Below the pieces are notes generated by a model. The model saw only the letters and a program-made list of their open reading frames with translations. It did no database searches and was not told the DNA's origin. A program made the position numbers and the translations under genes. Positions 9,111-19,700 of a stretch of DNA of 64,000 bases are shown piece by piece; the stretch's first letter is position 1; each line of letters opens with the position of its first letter. This DNA is from Acidimicrobiaceae bacterium (GTDB lineage: Bacteria; Actinomycetota; Acidimicrobiia; Acidimicrobiales; RAAP-2): NCBI GenBank assembly GCA_003162475.1, contig PMOI01000015.1, forward strand, positions 1-64,000, read 5' to 3'.

Positions 9111-10459
9111 GCGATCCCACGATCCGCGTCGCTGAGCGCGTCGAGCTCTTGGCCGCCGAGACCTCCGAGGGCGCGCAGGGTCTCCAAGCCCACAGGGTCA
9201 CGGACACCGACGAACTCGGTCGCGAGGTCGGTGCCGTCCTTCGCACGAGTGGGCTGACGCTCGACCCCAACGACGTCGACTTCGATCGTCGCGACGACGA
9301 GACGATGATCATCAACATGGGTCCGGCGCACCCATCGACGCACGGGGTTCTTCGCCTCATGCTCGAGCTCGACGGTGAGTTCGTCCTTCGCACCAAGCCC
9401 GTCATTGGCTACCTGCACACGGGCATGGAGAAGACCGGCGAAGTGCTCAGTTACGTCCAAGGCGGCACCAACGTGACGCGCATGGACTACGTCAGCCCCA
9501 TCTCGAACGAACTGGGCTACTCCATGGCCGTGGAGAAGCTCCTGAACATCGAAGTACCTGATCGGGCTATCTGGATTCGCATGATGATGGCCGAGCTCAA
9601 TCGCGTCGCGTCGCACCTCGTCTGGTTGGCGACGAACGGCATGGACTTAGGCGCGACCTCGATGATGATCTACGGCTTTCGTGAGCGCGAACTGGTGCTG
9701 GCCTTCTTCGAGAAGACCGCCGGACTGCGGATGAACCTCAACTACGTGCGACCCGGTGGCGTCGCGGCGGATCTGCCCGACGGCTGGGAAGACGACGTTT
9801 TGGTGATCTGCGACACGATCTACGAGCGCACGTTCGAGTACGACGAACTCCTGACCGGACAGCCCATCTTTCGCGGTCGCATGATCGGCGTCGCGCCGAT
9901 CACGGCCGAAGAGGCGTTGGCCTTGGGCGTGACCGGGCCGTTGCTTCGCTCAACCGGCGTGCCGTGGGACCTGCGTCGTTCGATGCCGTACCTCGCGTAC
10001 GACGAAGTTGACTTCGACGTCATCGTCGGCACCTTCGGCGACAACTTCGATCGGTACGCCATTCGTCTCAACGAGATCCGCGAATCGGTGCGCATCGTGC
10101 GCCAGTGCATTGAGAAGATGCCGAGCGGCGACTACCGCAGCCAAGACCCCAAAGTGACACCGCCGCCACGCGCTCGCATCGACGAGTCGATGGAGGCGTT
10201 GATCCACCACTTCAAACTCTTCACCGAGGGATTCCACGTTCCGGCCGGCGAGGTCTACAGCGCCATCGAGTCTCCACGCGGCGAACTCGGTTGCTACCTC
10301 GTCGCCGACGGCGGACCAAAGCCCTACCGCATCCACGTGCGCGCACCGAGCTTCGTCAACATGCAGGCCGTGCCGCTCTTGATGCGTGGCGGATCGGTCT
10401 CGGACGCCATCACCGTGATCTCGTCGGTGGACCCCATCATGGGTGAGGTGGACCGATGA
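9107..10459 (+). CDS. nuoD: NADH-quinone oxidoreductase subunit D
   Basis: 49-kDa subunit forming the quinone pocket with NuoB. 450 residues from GTG 9107, with roughly 60 residues before the conserved core that starts at MIINMGPAHPSTHGVLRL (quinone-site histidines). Other family segments: GYLHTGMEK, NRVASHLVWL and the C-terminal RAPSFVNMQAV. Overlaps nuoE by 4 bases (ATGA). Confidence 0.96.
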   Translation: MSDPTIRVAERVELLAAETSEGAQGLQAHRVTDTDELGREVGAVLRTSGLTLDPNDVDFDRRDDETMIINMGPAHPSTHGVLRLMLELDGEFVLRTKPVIGYLHTGMEKTGEVLSYVQGGTNVTRMDYVSPISNELGYSMAVEKLLNIEVPDRAIWIRMMMAELNRVASHLVWLATNGMDLGATSMMIYGFRERELVLAFFEKTAGLRMNLNYVRPGGVAADLPDGWEDDVLVICDTIYERTFEYDELLTGQPIFRGRMIGVAPITAEEALALGVTGPLLRSTGVPWDLRRSMPYLAYDEVDFDVIVGTFGDNFDRYAIRLNEIRESVRIVRQCIEKMPSGDYRSQDPKVTPPPRARIDESMEALIHHFKLFTEGFHVPAGEVYSAIESPRGELGCYLVADGGPKPYRIHVRAPSFVNMQAVPLLMRGGSVSDAITVISSVDPIMGEVDR

Positions 10460-11073
10460 GTCACCTTCGCGTCGACCTGCGCCAACGCGCCGAAGAGCTG
10501 GTCGCCCTGTACCCACGCCCGCGCTCGGCGATGTTGCCGCTGCTGCACCTCGCGCAAGAACAAGACGGTTACGTCAGTCCCGAGGGCATCGCCGAAGTCG
10601 CCGAGTTGACCGGCACGACGACGGCCGACGTTCGAGGCACCGCGGCCTTCTACGACATGTTCCACTTAGAGCCCGTTGGCAAGTACGTCGTCGGGGTCTG
10701 CACCAACATCGCCTGTCTCTTGGCCGGGGGACTCGAACTGCTCGATCACGCGAGCTCGACCTTGGGTTGCGCCGTCGGTTCAACGTCGGATGATGGACTC
10801 TTTACTTTGGAAGAGACCGAATGTCTCGCCGACTGCAACTTCGCGCCCTGCGTGCAGGTGAACCACCGCTTCGTTCGCACGACGACCCCGGAGACCTTCG
10901 ACGCCCTCGTCAGTGAGCTGCGCGACGGACGTCGCGATCACGACATCCCCACGCACGGCACGCTGCTGCGCGTTCGCCGCGCTGGTGGTCTGCACGCGCC
11001 CAAGAACGAGATCGCCCAACAGCGCGAAGAGGCGAAGGTCGCTCGCGACAAGCGTGCCGAGGAGAAGAAGTAG
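10456..11073 (+). CDS. nuoE: NADH-quinone oxidoreductase subunit E
   Basis: 24-kDa thioredoxin-fold subunit holding [2Fe-2S] cluster N1a. 205 residues. Ligands: Cys82 and Cys87 (VCTNIACLLAGG), Cys123 and Cys127 (ECLADCNFAPC). The C-terminal ~40 residues after the core are basic and charged (HAPKNEIAQQREEAK…), a tail that the minimal family lacks. The stop shares a base with the nuoF GTG. Confidence 0.95.
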   Translation: MSHLRVDLRQRAEELVALYPRPRSAMLPLLHLAQEQDGYVSPEGIAEVAELTGTTTADVRGTAAFYDMFHLEPVGKYVVGVCTNIACLLAGGLELLDHASSTLGCAVGSTSDDGLFTLEETECLADCNFAPCVQVNHRFVRTTTPETFDALVSELRDGRRDHDIPTHGTLLRVRRAGGLHAPKNEIAQQREEAKVARDKRAEEKK

Positions 11074-12377
11074 TGGCAACGCTCGAAGCTCCCCGCATCG
11101 TCACCGCACGTATTGACTACGACGACTCGTACACGATGGCGCGTTTTCTCGCGACCGGTGGCTACGAAGGTCTTCGTAAGGCGCTGACGATGTTCCCGGA
11201 AGACGTCGCGCTCGAAGTCGACGAGGCGTCGCTGCTCGGTCGCGGCGGCGCGGGCTTCCCGGCCGGTCGCAAGTGGTCGATGTTGCGCAGAGCGCCCGTC
11301 TCGTACCTCGTCGTGAACGGCGACGAATCAGAGCCCGCGACGTTCAAGGACCACCTCCTGCTCGAGCGTGATCCGAACGGGATCATCGAGGGCATCATCA
11401 TCTCGGCGTACGCGTTGCAGGTCAGCCAAGTGTTCTTCTTCGTGCGCGGTGAGTTCGCGCTCGGACTCGAGCGCGTGCAGCAGGCCGTCAACGACGCCTA
11501 CGAGCACGGCGCGCTCGGCTCGAAGATCTTCGGGTCGAACTTCTCACTCGACATCGTCGTGCATCCGGGTGCCGGCGCCTACATCTGCGGTGACGAGACG
11601 GCGCTCTTGGAAGCCCTCGAGGGCAAGCGCGGGTTCCCTCGCATCAAGCCCCCGTTCTTTCCCGCGGTGAACGGACTCTACGGTGAGCCCACGGTGGTCA
11701 ACAACGTCGAGACCATGGCCAACATTCCCTGGATCGTCTTGAACGGTGGCGAGGCCTTCGCGGCGCTCGGGGCGGGTCGCTCCAAGGGCACGCGGCTCTT
11801 CGCCCTCGCGGGCCGGGTGAAGAATCCTGGCGTCTTCGAAGTGGAGATGGTGAAGAACACCTTTCGCGATCTGATCTACGACCCCGCGCTCGGCGGGGGA
11901 CTACTGGACGGCCACACGATCAAGGCCTTCATTCCCGGTGGCGTCTCGGCACCGTGGTTCGGGCCCGACATGTTGGACACGCCGCTCGGCCAAGACGAAG
12001 TGGGCGAAAAGGGCTCGATGCTCGGCTCGGGCTCGGTGGTCGTCTTCGACGACACCACGTGCGTCGTGCGCGCGTCGTGGCGCATCACGAAGTTCTTCGC
12101 GAAGGAATCGTGTGGTCAGTGCACGCCGTGCCGTGAAGGTTCGGGATGGATCGAACGCATCATGTACCGGATGGAGAACGGGGGCGGTCGCATGGAAGAC
12201 CTTGAACTCTTGCTCGATCTCTGTGACAACATCGCGCCCGGCGGCGGTTGGCCGCCGCAGCAGACGACCATCTGTCCGCTCGGCCCCTCCATCCCTTCTT
12301 CGGTCACCGGAGCGATTTCAATGTTCCGCGATGAATTCATCCAACACGTCCATAAGGGAGGATGCCCCTTTGACTGA
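11073..12377 (+). CDS. nuoF: NADH-quinone oxidoreductase subunit F
   Basis: NADH-oxidising subunit with FMN and [4Fe-4S] cluster N3. 434 residues from GTG 11073. Nucleotide/FMN sites: GRGGAGFPAGRKWSM, NGDESEPATFKD, and GAYICGDETALLEALEG. The N3 ligands are in ESCGQCTPCREG plus the later TICPLG cysteine. The gene ends inside the start region of nuoG (8-base overlap). Confidence 0.96.
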   Translation: MATLEAPRIVTARIDYDDSYTMARFLATGGYEGLRKALTMFPEDVALEVDEASLLGRGGAGFPAGRKWSMLRRAPVSYLVVNGDESEPATFKDHLLLERDPNGIIEGIIISAYALQVSQVFFFVRGEFALGLERVQQAVNDAYEHGALGSKIFGSNFSLDIVVHPGAGAYICGDETALLEALEGKRGFPRIKPPFFPAVNGLYGEPTVVNNVETMANIPWIVLNGGEAFAALGAGRSKGTRLFALAGRVKNPGVFEVEMVKNTFRDLIYDPALGGGLLDGHTIKAFIPGGVSAPWFGPDMLDTPLGQDEVGEKGSMLGSGSVVVFDDTTCVVRASWRITKFFAKESCGQCTPCREGSGWIERIMYRMENGGGRMEDLELLLDLCDNIAPGGGWPPQQTTICPLGPSIPSSVTGAISMFRDEFIQHVHKGGCPFD

Positions 12378-14970
12378 CGTCAAGTCCAGCGTGACTATCT
12401 CCGTGAACGGGCGAAGCCTCGAGGCCGCGCCCGGTGAGTTGCTGATCGAAGCGGCTGAGCGCGCAGGCCACTACGTGCCGCGCTTCTGTTACCACCCGCG
12501 CATGGAGCCGGTGGGCATGTGTCGGATGTGCCTCGTTGAAGTCGAAGGACCTCGCGGCGCGACGCTGCAGCCCGCCTGCTACCTCAAGGTGCAAGACGGT
12601 ATGACGGTTGTCACCGACTCGGAAAAAGTGAAGAAGGCCCAAGACGGCGTCTTGGAGTTCTTGCTCGCCAACCACCCGCTCGACTGTCCGGTCTGCGACA
12701 AGGGTGGCGAATGCCCTCTCCAGGACCAGACCCTCGCGCACGGCTCGGGCGAGACGCGCTTCATCGAGGAGAAGCGCCACTTCGTCAAGCCCATTGAAAT
12801 CGGCGAGCTAGTGCTGCTCGACCGCGAGCGCTGCATCCAGTGCGCGCGGTGCACGCGCTTCAGTGCCGAGGTTTCTGGCGACACCGAGATCGCTTTCTCC
12901 GGTCGCGGTGACCAGATCGAAGTCGCGCCGTCGCCGACTGAGCCTTTCGATTCGACGTTCTCGGGCAACACCGTGCAGATCTGCCCGGTCGGAGCCCTCA
13001 CCGCGAAGCCGTACCGCTTCAGCGCGCGTCCCTGGGACCTCGAGCAGGTCGAGAGCACGTGCACGACCTGTGCCGTTGGTTGTCGCGTCGCCGTGCAGTC
13101 GTCGGGCAACCGACTCACGCGCGTCCTCGGGGTCGACAGCGAGCCCGTCAACCACGGGTGGCTCTGTGACAAGGGTCGCTTCACGCTCGACTCGATCGAC
13201 GGAAACGAAGAGTCGCTCGATCCACTCAGCGCGTCGACGCGTCTACGTGAACCACTCGTGCGCGTGAACGGCGAACTCATCGCGACGACCTGGGGCAGCG
13301 CGCTTAATCGTGCGGCTGCGATCCTGCAGGACGCCGCGAAGAGTCCGAACGGCGTCGGTGCCATTGGCGGCGCGGCCCTCACCAACGAGGGAGCCTTCGC
13401 GTGGGAGCGTTTCGTTCGCGGCGTGCTCGGGAGCAACCACCTCGACGCGCAGTACGACGACGGACTGGACGGCGCGCTGCTGCAGTCCCTTCCGAAAGCC
13501 ACCATCGACGAGGCGGCCAACGCGCGCGTCGTCGTGACCCTGACCGGTGATCTTCGCGAAGAACTCCCCGTCCTCTTCTTGCGTCTGCGCGAGAACTTCA
13601 TCAAGCGTCAGAACGCACTCGTCGAGTTCGCCTTCGCCTCGAGTGGGCTGCACTCGCTCGCGACGGTCTCGATGCCCGTTCGCCCGGGCGAGGCTCACCT
13701 TGTCGCCGAGGCCCTCACCCGCAGTGACGGCAGTCTTTTGAAGGGTTCGAACGTCACCGAGACCGAGCTCAACGAGACTCGCCGTCTCCTCGGAGAAAGT
13801 GGCGAAGGTGTCGTCTTCATCGTCGGACGTCCCAACGTCGCCGAAGACGCGGGCGTCATCGAGAGCGCAGTCCGCGTGCTCGCGGAGAAGTTCACGTCGG
13901 CGACGTTCCTGCCGGCCCTTCGTAGGTCCAACGTCATGGGCGCGCTTGATATGGGCTTCGGACCGAAGCTTCGTCCCGGACGCGGCTACGTGAACGACGA
14001 TGGTCGAACCACACTCGAACAACTCGAGGCACTACGAAGTGGCGAACAAAAGGCCGTGTTGCTGCTCGGATGTCTCCTCGGCAACGTGCTCGACGTCGAA
14101 GGCGCCAGCGCGGCTCTCGAGGCCGCGAGCGTCGTCGTCGTGTCGGGACACGGGGGTAAGACCCTCGAGTACGCCGACGTCGTTCTTCCCGCCGCGGTTC
14201 AACACGAACGCCAGGGCACGGTCACCAATATCGAAGGTCGCGTGACGGCCGTCACGGCGAAGATCGTCGCGCCCGGCTCCGCATGGTCCGACGTCGCCAT
14301 CGCGAGTGAACTGGCTGAAGAGTGTGGCCAGAGTCTCGGACTTGCCTCCGAGGTCCAGTGCGCCAAGGTCATCGAGGAGACGGTTGGCTACCCCGCACTC
14401 AGCGTCTTGAACGACGCCTCGGACGAAGGCTCCGTGGCGGGTCGCACCAAAGAGCGCGTCGAGCGTCGACCCCTCGACCCCATGGCCTTTCCTGGTATCC
14501 GGTCCACGAACACGGCCGGACTCGCGGAGTTCGCCGGCGCCGTCGTTGAAGAGAGCGTCAGCGCGTCGTCGTCACCGGTTAGTGCCACGTTGTCCGTCGT
14601 CTCGGCCGGTCGCGGTGTCGAGGTACCAGCATTCGACGCCTACTCGTTGGTCCTCAACGTCTCACGTCGCCTGTACGACCACGGCGTCGCGGTGCAAGGT
14701 TCGCCCGCGCTCTCGAACCTCGTCGCGAAATCGACGGCGTACGTCAATCACTTCGACCTCGACCGGCTCGGTCTCGCGACCGGCGACGTCGTTGAGGTCT
14801 CCAGCCCCACGGTCACGCTGAACCTTCCCGTCGCCTTGAGCGACGCGACGCCGCGTGGCACGATCAACGTGGCCTTCGCCTCGGTTGATGAGAACGGTGA
14901 CGACGTCGCGTCACGCATCCTCGTCGACCCCTCGAGTGCCATCACCCAAGTGCGCTTGGAGACCAAATGA
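12370..14970 (+). CDS. nuoG: NADH-quinone oxidoreductase subunit G
   Basis: Largest peripheral subunit, relaying electrons from N3 onward. I start it at TTG 12370 (MTDVKSSVTISVNG), with the purine stretch GGGAGGA (12356-12362) upstream; this overlaps nuoF by 8 bases. 866 residues. N1b [2Fe-2S]: Cys40, 51, 54, 70. N5: His102, Cys106, 109, 115. N4: Cys155, 158, 161, 205. The off-path N7 site is also complete (CTTCAVGC, Cys231, 234, 238, plus Cys266). The remainder is a molybdopterin-oxidoreductase-like domain that in complex I binds no molybdenum. Overlaps nuoH by 4 bases. Confidence 0.94.
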   Translation: MTDVKSSVTISVNGRSLEAAPGELLIEAAERAGHYVPRFCYHPRMEPVGMCRMCLVEVEGPRGATLQPACYLKVQDGMTVVTDSEKVKKAQDGVLEFLLANHPLDCPVCDKGGECPLQDQTLAHGSGETRFIEEKRHFVKPIEIGELVLLDRERCIQCARCTRFSAEVSGDTEIAFSGRGDQIEVAPSPTEPFDSTFSGNTVQICPVGALTAKPYRFSARPWDLEQVESTCTTCAVGCRVAVQSSGNRLTRVLGVDSEPVNHGWLCDKGRFTLDSIDGNEESLDPLSASTRLREPLVRVNGELIATTWGSALNRAAAILQDAAKSPNGVGAIGGAALTNEGAFAWERFVRGVLGSNHLDAQYDDGLDGALLQSLPKATIDEAANARVVVTLTGDLREELPVLFLRLRENFIKRQNALVEFAFASSGLHSLATVSMPVRPGEAHLVAEALTRSDGSLLKGSNVTETELNETRRLLGESGEGVVFIVGRPNVAEDAGVIESAVRVLAEKFTSATFLPALRRSNVMGALDMGFGPKLRPGRGYVNDDGRTTLEQLEALRSGEQKAVLLLGCLLGNVLDVEGASAALEAASVVVVSGHGGKTLEYADVVLPAAVQHERQGTVTNIEGRVTAVTAKIVAPGSAWSDVAIASELAEECGQSLGLASEVQCAKVIEETVGYPALSVLNDASDEGSVAGRTKERVERRPLDPMAFPGIRSTNTAGLAEFAGAVVEESVSASSSPVSATLSVVSAGRGVEVPAFDAYSLVLNVSRRLYDHGVAVQGSPALSNLVAKSTAYVNHFDLDRLGLATGDVVEVSSPTVTLNLPVALSDATPRGTINVAFASVDENGDDVASRILVDPSSAITQVRLETK

Positions 14971-16205
14971 ACGCGCTCTCGACGGTCGATCCGCTCTTCA
15001 CCCACGGCGTGAACGGTTGGGGCGTCGTGGTCCTCATCGTGGCGATCAAGGTACTCGTTGGTTTCGGCGCACTTATGGGTTCGGTGACGCTCATGATCTG
15101 GTTCGAGCGCAAGGCGATCTCGGACATGCAGAGCCGCATCGGACCTCAGCGCTGGGGACCCTTCGGTATCTTGCAGACCTTGGCCGACGGCATCAAGCTG
15201 TTCTTCAAGGAAGACCTCGTCCCGGCTGAAGCCGACCGCTTCGTCTTCAAACTCGCGCCCTACCTCGCCCTCGTGCCCGCGGTCATCACCTTCGCCATCG
15301 TGCCGGTGGGCGGGACCTTACACATCGCCGGTCACGTCGTCATGCTCCAGATCGCCAACCCGCCGATGGGCATCTTGTTGTTGCTCGCGATGTCGGGCAT
15401 CTCGGTCTACGGCGTGATGCTCGCTGGTTGGGCGTCAGGCTCGAAGTACCCGCTCATCTCGTCAGTGCGCGCGAGTGCCCAGATGATCAGTTACGAAGCC
15501 GCGCTTGGCATCACGATCGTCACCATCGTGCTGGTGACCGGTTCGCTTTCGACGCACGACATCGTCACCTCCCAGGGACACTGGATCTGGCACTGGAACG
15601 TCATTCGCTTGGGCGTCGTCCCCTTCATCATCTTCTGGATGGCCATCACGGCCGAACTGGGGCGCCCACCGTTCGACGTCGTCGAAGCGGATAGTGAACT
15701 CGTCGGTGGCTTTAATACCGAGTACTCGTCGATTCGTTTTGCGCTGTTCTACATGGCCGAGTTCATGAACACGATCACCATGTCGGCGATCATCGTGACG
15801 CTCTTCTTCGGCGGTCCGGCCGGATGGATCCCGAACATCTCGCACCTGCGCTGGGTGTTCCCGATCATCTGGTTCGTGCTGAAGACCGTCATCTTCTGTT
15901 TCTGTTACATCTGGTTCCGCGCGGCGTTGCCACGGTTTCGCTACGACCAGGTCATGGACCTCGGCTGGAAGCGTCTCATTCCTCTCAGTCTCGGTTGGAT
16001 GCTCATCGTGGCGGGATTTCTCCTGCGCCCGGCCTACGGTTTCATCATGGCGGCGATGGTGATGATCGCTTCGATCGTGCTGGGCAGGGCCTTCGTGCTC
16101 GGCCAGACCCGAGAGACCGGTGCCGACGCCATTCTTCCCATCGTTGGTCAACGACCGCTGCCGCCTGAGGTGCTGCGGTCGTGGAGTGAGCGAGAGGAGG
16201 AGTAG
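14967..16205 (+). CDS. nuoH: NADH-quinone oxidoreductase subunit H
   Basis: Membrane subunit at the quinone entry site, linking redox to proton pumping. 412 residues, about eight membrane helices. Signatures: FERKAISDMQSRIGPQRWGP (residues ~47-66), LADGIKLFFKED, ELGRPPFDVVEADSELVGGFNTEYS. Starts at ATG 14967 overlapping nuoG; its TAG stop shares a base with the nuoI GTG. Confidence 0.96.
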   Translation: MNALSTVDPLFTHGVNGWGVVVLIVAIKVLVGFGALMGSVTLMIWFERKAISDMQSRIGPQRWGPFGILQTLADGIKLFFKEDLVPAEADRFVFKLAPYLALVPAVITFAIVPVGGTLHIAGHVVMLQIANPPMGILLLLAMSGISVYGVMLAGWASGSKYPLISSVRASAQMISYEAALGITIVTIVLVTGSLSTHDIVTSQGHWIWHWNVIRLGVVPFIIFWMAITAELGRPPFDVVEADSELVGGFNTEYSSIRFALFYMAEFMNTITMSAIIVTLFFGGPAGWIPNISHLRWVFPIIWFVLKTVIFCFCYIWFRAALPRFRYDQVMDLGWKRLIPLSLGWMLIVAGFLLRPAYGFIMAAMVMIASIVLGRAFVLGQTRETGADAILPIVGQRPLPPEVLRSWSEREEE

Positions 16206-16957
16206 TGGCTGGACCTCTCGACTTCTTTGGTGGCTTCAAGCTTACCTTCCAACACCTCGCTCGACCTCCCGTCACGATCAGCTACCCCGAGGAGAAGCGT
16301 CCGAAACAGCCGCGTCAACACGGGCGCCACGTCCTCAACCGTTACGAAGACGGCATGGAGAAGTGCATTGGCTGCGAGCTGTGTGCTGGCGCGTGCCCGG
16401 TCAACTGCATTTACGTGCGCGGTCTCGACAACCCGCCCGATCACCCGGTCAGTCCCGGTGAGCGCTATGGCTACGTCTACGAGATCAACTACTTGCGCTG
16501 CATCCACTGTGACCTCTGCGTGGAGGCCTGCCCGACTCAGGCCATCACCGAGACCAAGATGTTCGAGTTCTCCTTCACCAATCGCGCTGACGCCATCTAC
16601 ACCAAGGCCGAACTCGTCGTTGACGACCACGGATTCCCGAAGCACTTGCCCTGGGAGGACTGGCGCGAAGGCGAAGCCGAGATGACCGGCGGCTGGATGC
16701 GCGCGACCTCTCCCTCCGGTGACGCGTCCTACGAGGGCGTCGTGCAGTGGACCGGCGACCTCGGCAACGGGGTGCGCGCACCCGAAGCCGGTCAATCCGA
16801 CAATCGCGACGACGAAGCCACGGGATCGAAGCAACTTCGCCGCGCGTTCTTCCGTCACCTCCAACCTGAAGACGTCAACGAGGACCAGCGTGGTCTGGCG
16901 GGAATGCTCACGCAGGCGCGCAAGAAGATGCCCAAGCGCTTCGGGGGGAGTCGCTGA
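16205..16957 (+). CDS. nuoI: NADH-quinone oxidoreductase subunit I
   Basis: Ferredoxin-like subunit with [4Fe-4S] clusters N6a and N6b next to N2. 250 residues, longer than the common ~180 because of a C-terminal extension after residue ~150. First cluster motif [11 protein letters not shown] (Cys54, 57, 60, 64), second [11 protein letters not shown] (Cys99, 102, 105, 109). The stop shares bases with the nuoJ ATG (TGATG). Confidence 0.96.
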   Translation: MAGPLDFFGGFKLTFQHLARPPVTISYPEEKRPKQPRQHGRHVLNRYEDGMEKCIGCELCAGACPVNCIYVRGLDNPPDHPVSPGERYGYVYEINYLRCIHCDLCVEACPTQAITETKMFEFSFTNRADAIYTKAELVVDDHGFPKHLPWEDWREGEAEMTGGWMRATSPSGDASYEGVVQWTGDLGNGVRAPEAGQSDNRDDEATGSKQLRRAFFRHLQPEDVNEDQRGLAGMLTQARKKMPKRFGGSR

Positions 16958-17523
16958 TGCTGGCTACGACCTACGCAGTCCCGGCCATCTTGGTGTTCGT
17001 CACCTCCGCGCTGCTCATTCTCGTCGGTGCCCTCGGCGTCATCTCGGTGAAGAATCCGGTGCACGCCGCGATCTGTCTCATCATGACGCTTTTTGGCGTG
17101 GCCGTTGCCTTCGTCGCTCAATCCGCGGACTTCTTGGCAGCCGTGCAGATCATCGTCTACGCCGGGGCCATCGTCGTGTTGTTCTTGTTCGTCATCATGT
17201 TCCTCGGCGTCGACCGCAACATGCAGGTGAGCGTCGAGCCCCTCGTTGGTCAGCGCGCCTTCGCCGGCGCCGGCGTCGTGATCACGGTCGCCGGGCTCAT
17301 CACCTTGATGGCGACGTCGCACTGGGTGACCGGCGCGACCTCGGTGTCGGGGTCTGCGCTCGCGACCGGCCAGGGGAACGTCAAACAACTCGGCACGGCG
17401 GTCTTCACGACGTACCTCTTCGCCTTCGAAGCAACGGCCGCGTTGTTGATCATCGCCGTCGTCGGTGCGGTACTGCTCGCGCGTCGCGAACGCGCCACGA
17501 CCAACGAAGAGGTGTCGGCATGA
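16957..17523 (+). CDS. nuoJ: NADH-quinone oxidoreductase subunit J
   Basis: Membrane subunit near the quinone cavity. 188 residues, five predicted helices, with the conserved [22 protein letters not shown] split across residues ~64-85. Starts at ATG 16957 and overlaps nuoK by 4 bases (ATGA). Confidence 0.93.
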   Translation: MLATTYAVPAILVFVTSALLILVGALGVISVKNPVHAAICLIMTLFGVAVAFVAQSADFLAAVQIIVYAGAIVVLFLFVIMFLGVDRNMQVSVEPLVGQRAFAGAGVVITVAGLITLMATSHWVTGATSVSGSALATGQGNVKQLGTAVFTTYLFAFEATAALLIIAVVGAVLLARRERATTNEEVSA

Positions 17524-17825
17524 ACGTTCCCGCCGCCTGGTATCTCGTCTTGGCCGCGGTGCTCTTCGGCATCGGGGCCTTTGGCCTCCTCACTCGTCGT
17601 AGCGCCCTCATCATGTTCATGTGCGTGGAGTTGATGTTGAACGCGGTGAACCTCACGTTCGTGACGTTCTCGAGGACGCTCTCGGACATCTCCGGCCAGG
17701 CCAGCGTCTTCTTCGTCATGGTCGTCGCGGCGGCGGAAGTGACCGTGGGCCTCGGTATCGTGGTTGCGGTCTTTCGGCGTCGCTCTTCCACGTCGGTCGA
17801 CGAGCTGTCAGAGCTGAAGGGCTGA
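17520..17825 (+). CDS. nuoK: NADH-quinone oxidoreductase subunit K
   Basis: Small MrpC-like membrane subunit of the proton path. 101 residues, three helices. The conserved glutamates are in [13 protein letters not shown] and [16 protein letters not shown] 17520 overlaps the nuoJ stop. The long open frame continuing upstream through nuoI/nuoJ is not coding. nuoL starts 1 base after the stop. Confidence 0.94.
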   Translation: MNVPAAWYLVLAAVLFGIGAFGLLTRRSALIMFMCVELMLNAVNLTFVTFSRTLSDISGQASVFFVMVVAAAEVTVGLGIVVAVFRRRSSTSVDELSELKG

Positions 17826-17826
17826 G

Positions 17827-19698
17827 ATGGCGCACGTCGTAACGCTGCTGCTCCTGATGCCGCTCGTGGGTTATCTCGTCGTGCTCTTGAACGGCACAAG
17901 TCTTAAGGAGCGCTACGTCGGCGCCGTCGCGACCGGCGTCGTGGCGCTCAGTTTCGTCTTCGCCGTCGTGGCGTTCGTGCTGGTCTTGCATCGCTCGAAT
18001 CGCGAAGTCACCGTTCATCTCTTCGACTGGATTACCGTGGGCACCCTGCACGTGCCGGCCGCTCTTCTGGTCGACCCACTCTCAGTGACTATGTGTCTCT
18101 TCGTCACCGGCATCTCCGCGCTGATTCACCTTTACTCCATTGGTTACATGCGCGGCGAGAAGGACTACCGCAAGTTCTTCTTGTACATGAACCTCTTCGT
18201 CTTCTCCATGCTTATCCTCGTACTCGCGAACAATCTCCTGCTCACCTTCGTGGGCTGGGAGGGTGTGGGGGTCTGTTCCTACTGGCTCGTGAGCTACTAC
18301 TTCACGAAGGACGCGGCCGCGTCCGCCGGGAAGAAGGCCTTCCTCTACAATCGCGTCGGCGACGTCGGACTCCTCATCGCGATGTTCCTGATCTTCGGCC
18401 ACACGCACACCTTGACGTACCTCAACGTCTTTCACGTCGCCGGCACGTTCTCGCCGACCGTCGCCACGTTGACGGTGCTGGCGTTGCTCCTCGCCGCAAC
18501 CGGCAAGAGTGCGCAGATCCCACTCTTCAACTGGCTGCCCGACGCCATGGAGGGCCCGACGCCGGTCTCGGCGCTCATCCACGCCGCGACCATGGTGACC
18601 GCTGGTGTGTACCTGCTCGTTCGAATGTCACCGGTACTTACGATGTCGCCCGACGGGCGAGCGACCATCGCCATCATCGGCGGTGCCACGGCGTTCGTCG
18701 CCGCGACGATCGCCACGGCCCAGAAGGACATCAAGAAGGTCCTCGCCTTTTCGACGGTCTCGCAGATTGGCTACATGGTCATGGCCGTTGGGGTCGGCGC
18801 GTACTCCGCCGCCATCTTCTTGATGGTGGCCCACGCCTTCTACAAGGCGTTGCTGTTCCTCGGCGCTGGTTCGGTCATTCACTCACTCAACGGAGAGCAG
18901 GACCTACGAAAGATGGGTGGACTGGCGAAGTACTTGCCGCTCACGTTCCCGACGTTCCTCGTCGCGTGGCTCTCGATCTCGGGCATTCCACCCTTCTCGG
19001 GGTTCTTCGCCAAGGGCGACGTCCTCACGAAGGTCTTCGAACACAACAAGGCCCTTTGGGTGCTCGGGGTGGTGACGGCAATCCTGACCGCGTACTACAT
19101 GACTCGTCTCTTCGTCCTGACGTTTCGCGGGACCGAGCGCTTCCGTGAAGTGACGAAGGGTCACGACCCCCACGAGTCGCCGTGGGTAATGACGTTGCCC
19201 CTCGTCGTCCTCGCCGTCCTCGCGGCGCTGGGCGGACTGCTCAACCTGCCCTGGGCGCACTCGAGTTCACTCGCGGGCTTTCTCGACCCCACGTTCGGCT
19301 TCGTGCCGGCGGTGTCCTCGTCGAGCACGATCGCCCAGTGGGGCCTCGCGCTCGTCGACGTGGTCGCGGCGGTCCTCGGTCTCCTCGCGGCGTACTCCAT
19401 CTGGCGAGGCGTCTCGGAGTCTCCCCGTTTCGAGTCCCCGTTCTTTGAGCACGTCTGGCACTGGGACGACTTCTACGACGACGTCATTGGTCGCCCGCTC
19501 ACGCGCGCCGCGCAGTACAGCGACGACGTCATTGAACCCAAGGTCATCGACGGAGCCGTCACGGGTGTCGCGGTCGCGACGAGGCGCAGCGCCGAGGGAC
19601 TTCGAAAGATTCAGTCGGGCTTCGTGCGTCAGTACGCGCTCGCGATGGTGCTCGGTGTCGCCGTCATCATCGTCTATCTCGTCGCAAGGGTCCACTAA
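17827..19698 (+). CDS. nuoL: NADH-quinone oxidoreductase subunit L
   Basis: Antiporter-like proton-pumping subunit with the long lateral helix. 623 residues with many membrane helices. Conserved segments: LLTFVGWEGVGVCSYWLVSY (with the key glutamate), QIPLFNWLPDAMEGPTPVSA, LIHAATMVTAGVYLL and HAFYKALLFLGAGSVIH. The C-terminal ~150 residues carry the lateral-helix region and a final membrane anchor. nuoM follows after 2 bases. Confidence 0.95.
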   Translation: MAHVVTLLLLMPLVGYLVVLLNGTSLKERYVGAVATGVVALSFVFAVVAFVLVLHRSNREVTVHLFDWITVGTLHVPAALLVDPLSVTMCLFVTGISALIHLYSIGYMRGEKDYRKFFLYMNLFVFSMLILVLANNLLLTFVGWEGVGVCSYWLVSYYFTKDAAASAGKKAFLYNRVGDVGLLIAMFLIFGHTHTLTYLNVFHVAGTFSPTVATLTVLALLLAATGKSAQIPLFNWLPDAMEGPTPVSALIHAATMVTAGVYLLVRMSPVLTMSPDGRATIAIIGGATAFVAATIATAQKDIKKVLAFSTVSQIGYMVMAVGVGAYSAAIFLMVAHAFYKALLFLGAGSVIHSLNGEQDLRKMGGLAKYLPLTFPTFLVAWLSISGIPPFSGFFAKGDVLTKVFEHNKALWVLGVVTAILTAYYMTRLFVLTFRGTERFREVTKGHDPHESPWVMTLPLVVLAVLAALGGLLNLPWAHSSSLAGFLDPTFGFVPAVSSSSTIAQWGLALVDVVAAVLGLLAAYSIWRGVSESPRFESPFFEHVWHWDDFYDDVIGRPLTRAAQYSDDVIEPKVIDGAVTGVAVATRRSAEGLRKIQSGFVRQYALAMVLGVAVIIVYLVARVH

Positions 19699-19700
19699 CG

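Noticed and set aside
11938..12369. Open frame extending nuoG upstream by 144 codons
   Set aside because: It lies entirely inside nuoF in another frame and is arginine-rich without similarity; NuoG begins with its ferredoxin fold at 12370.
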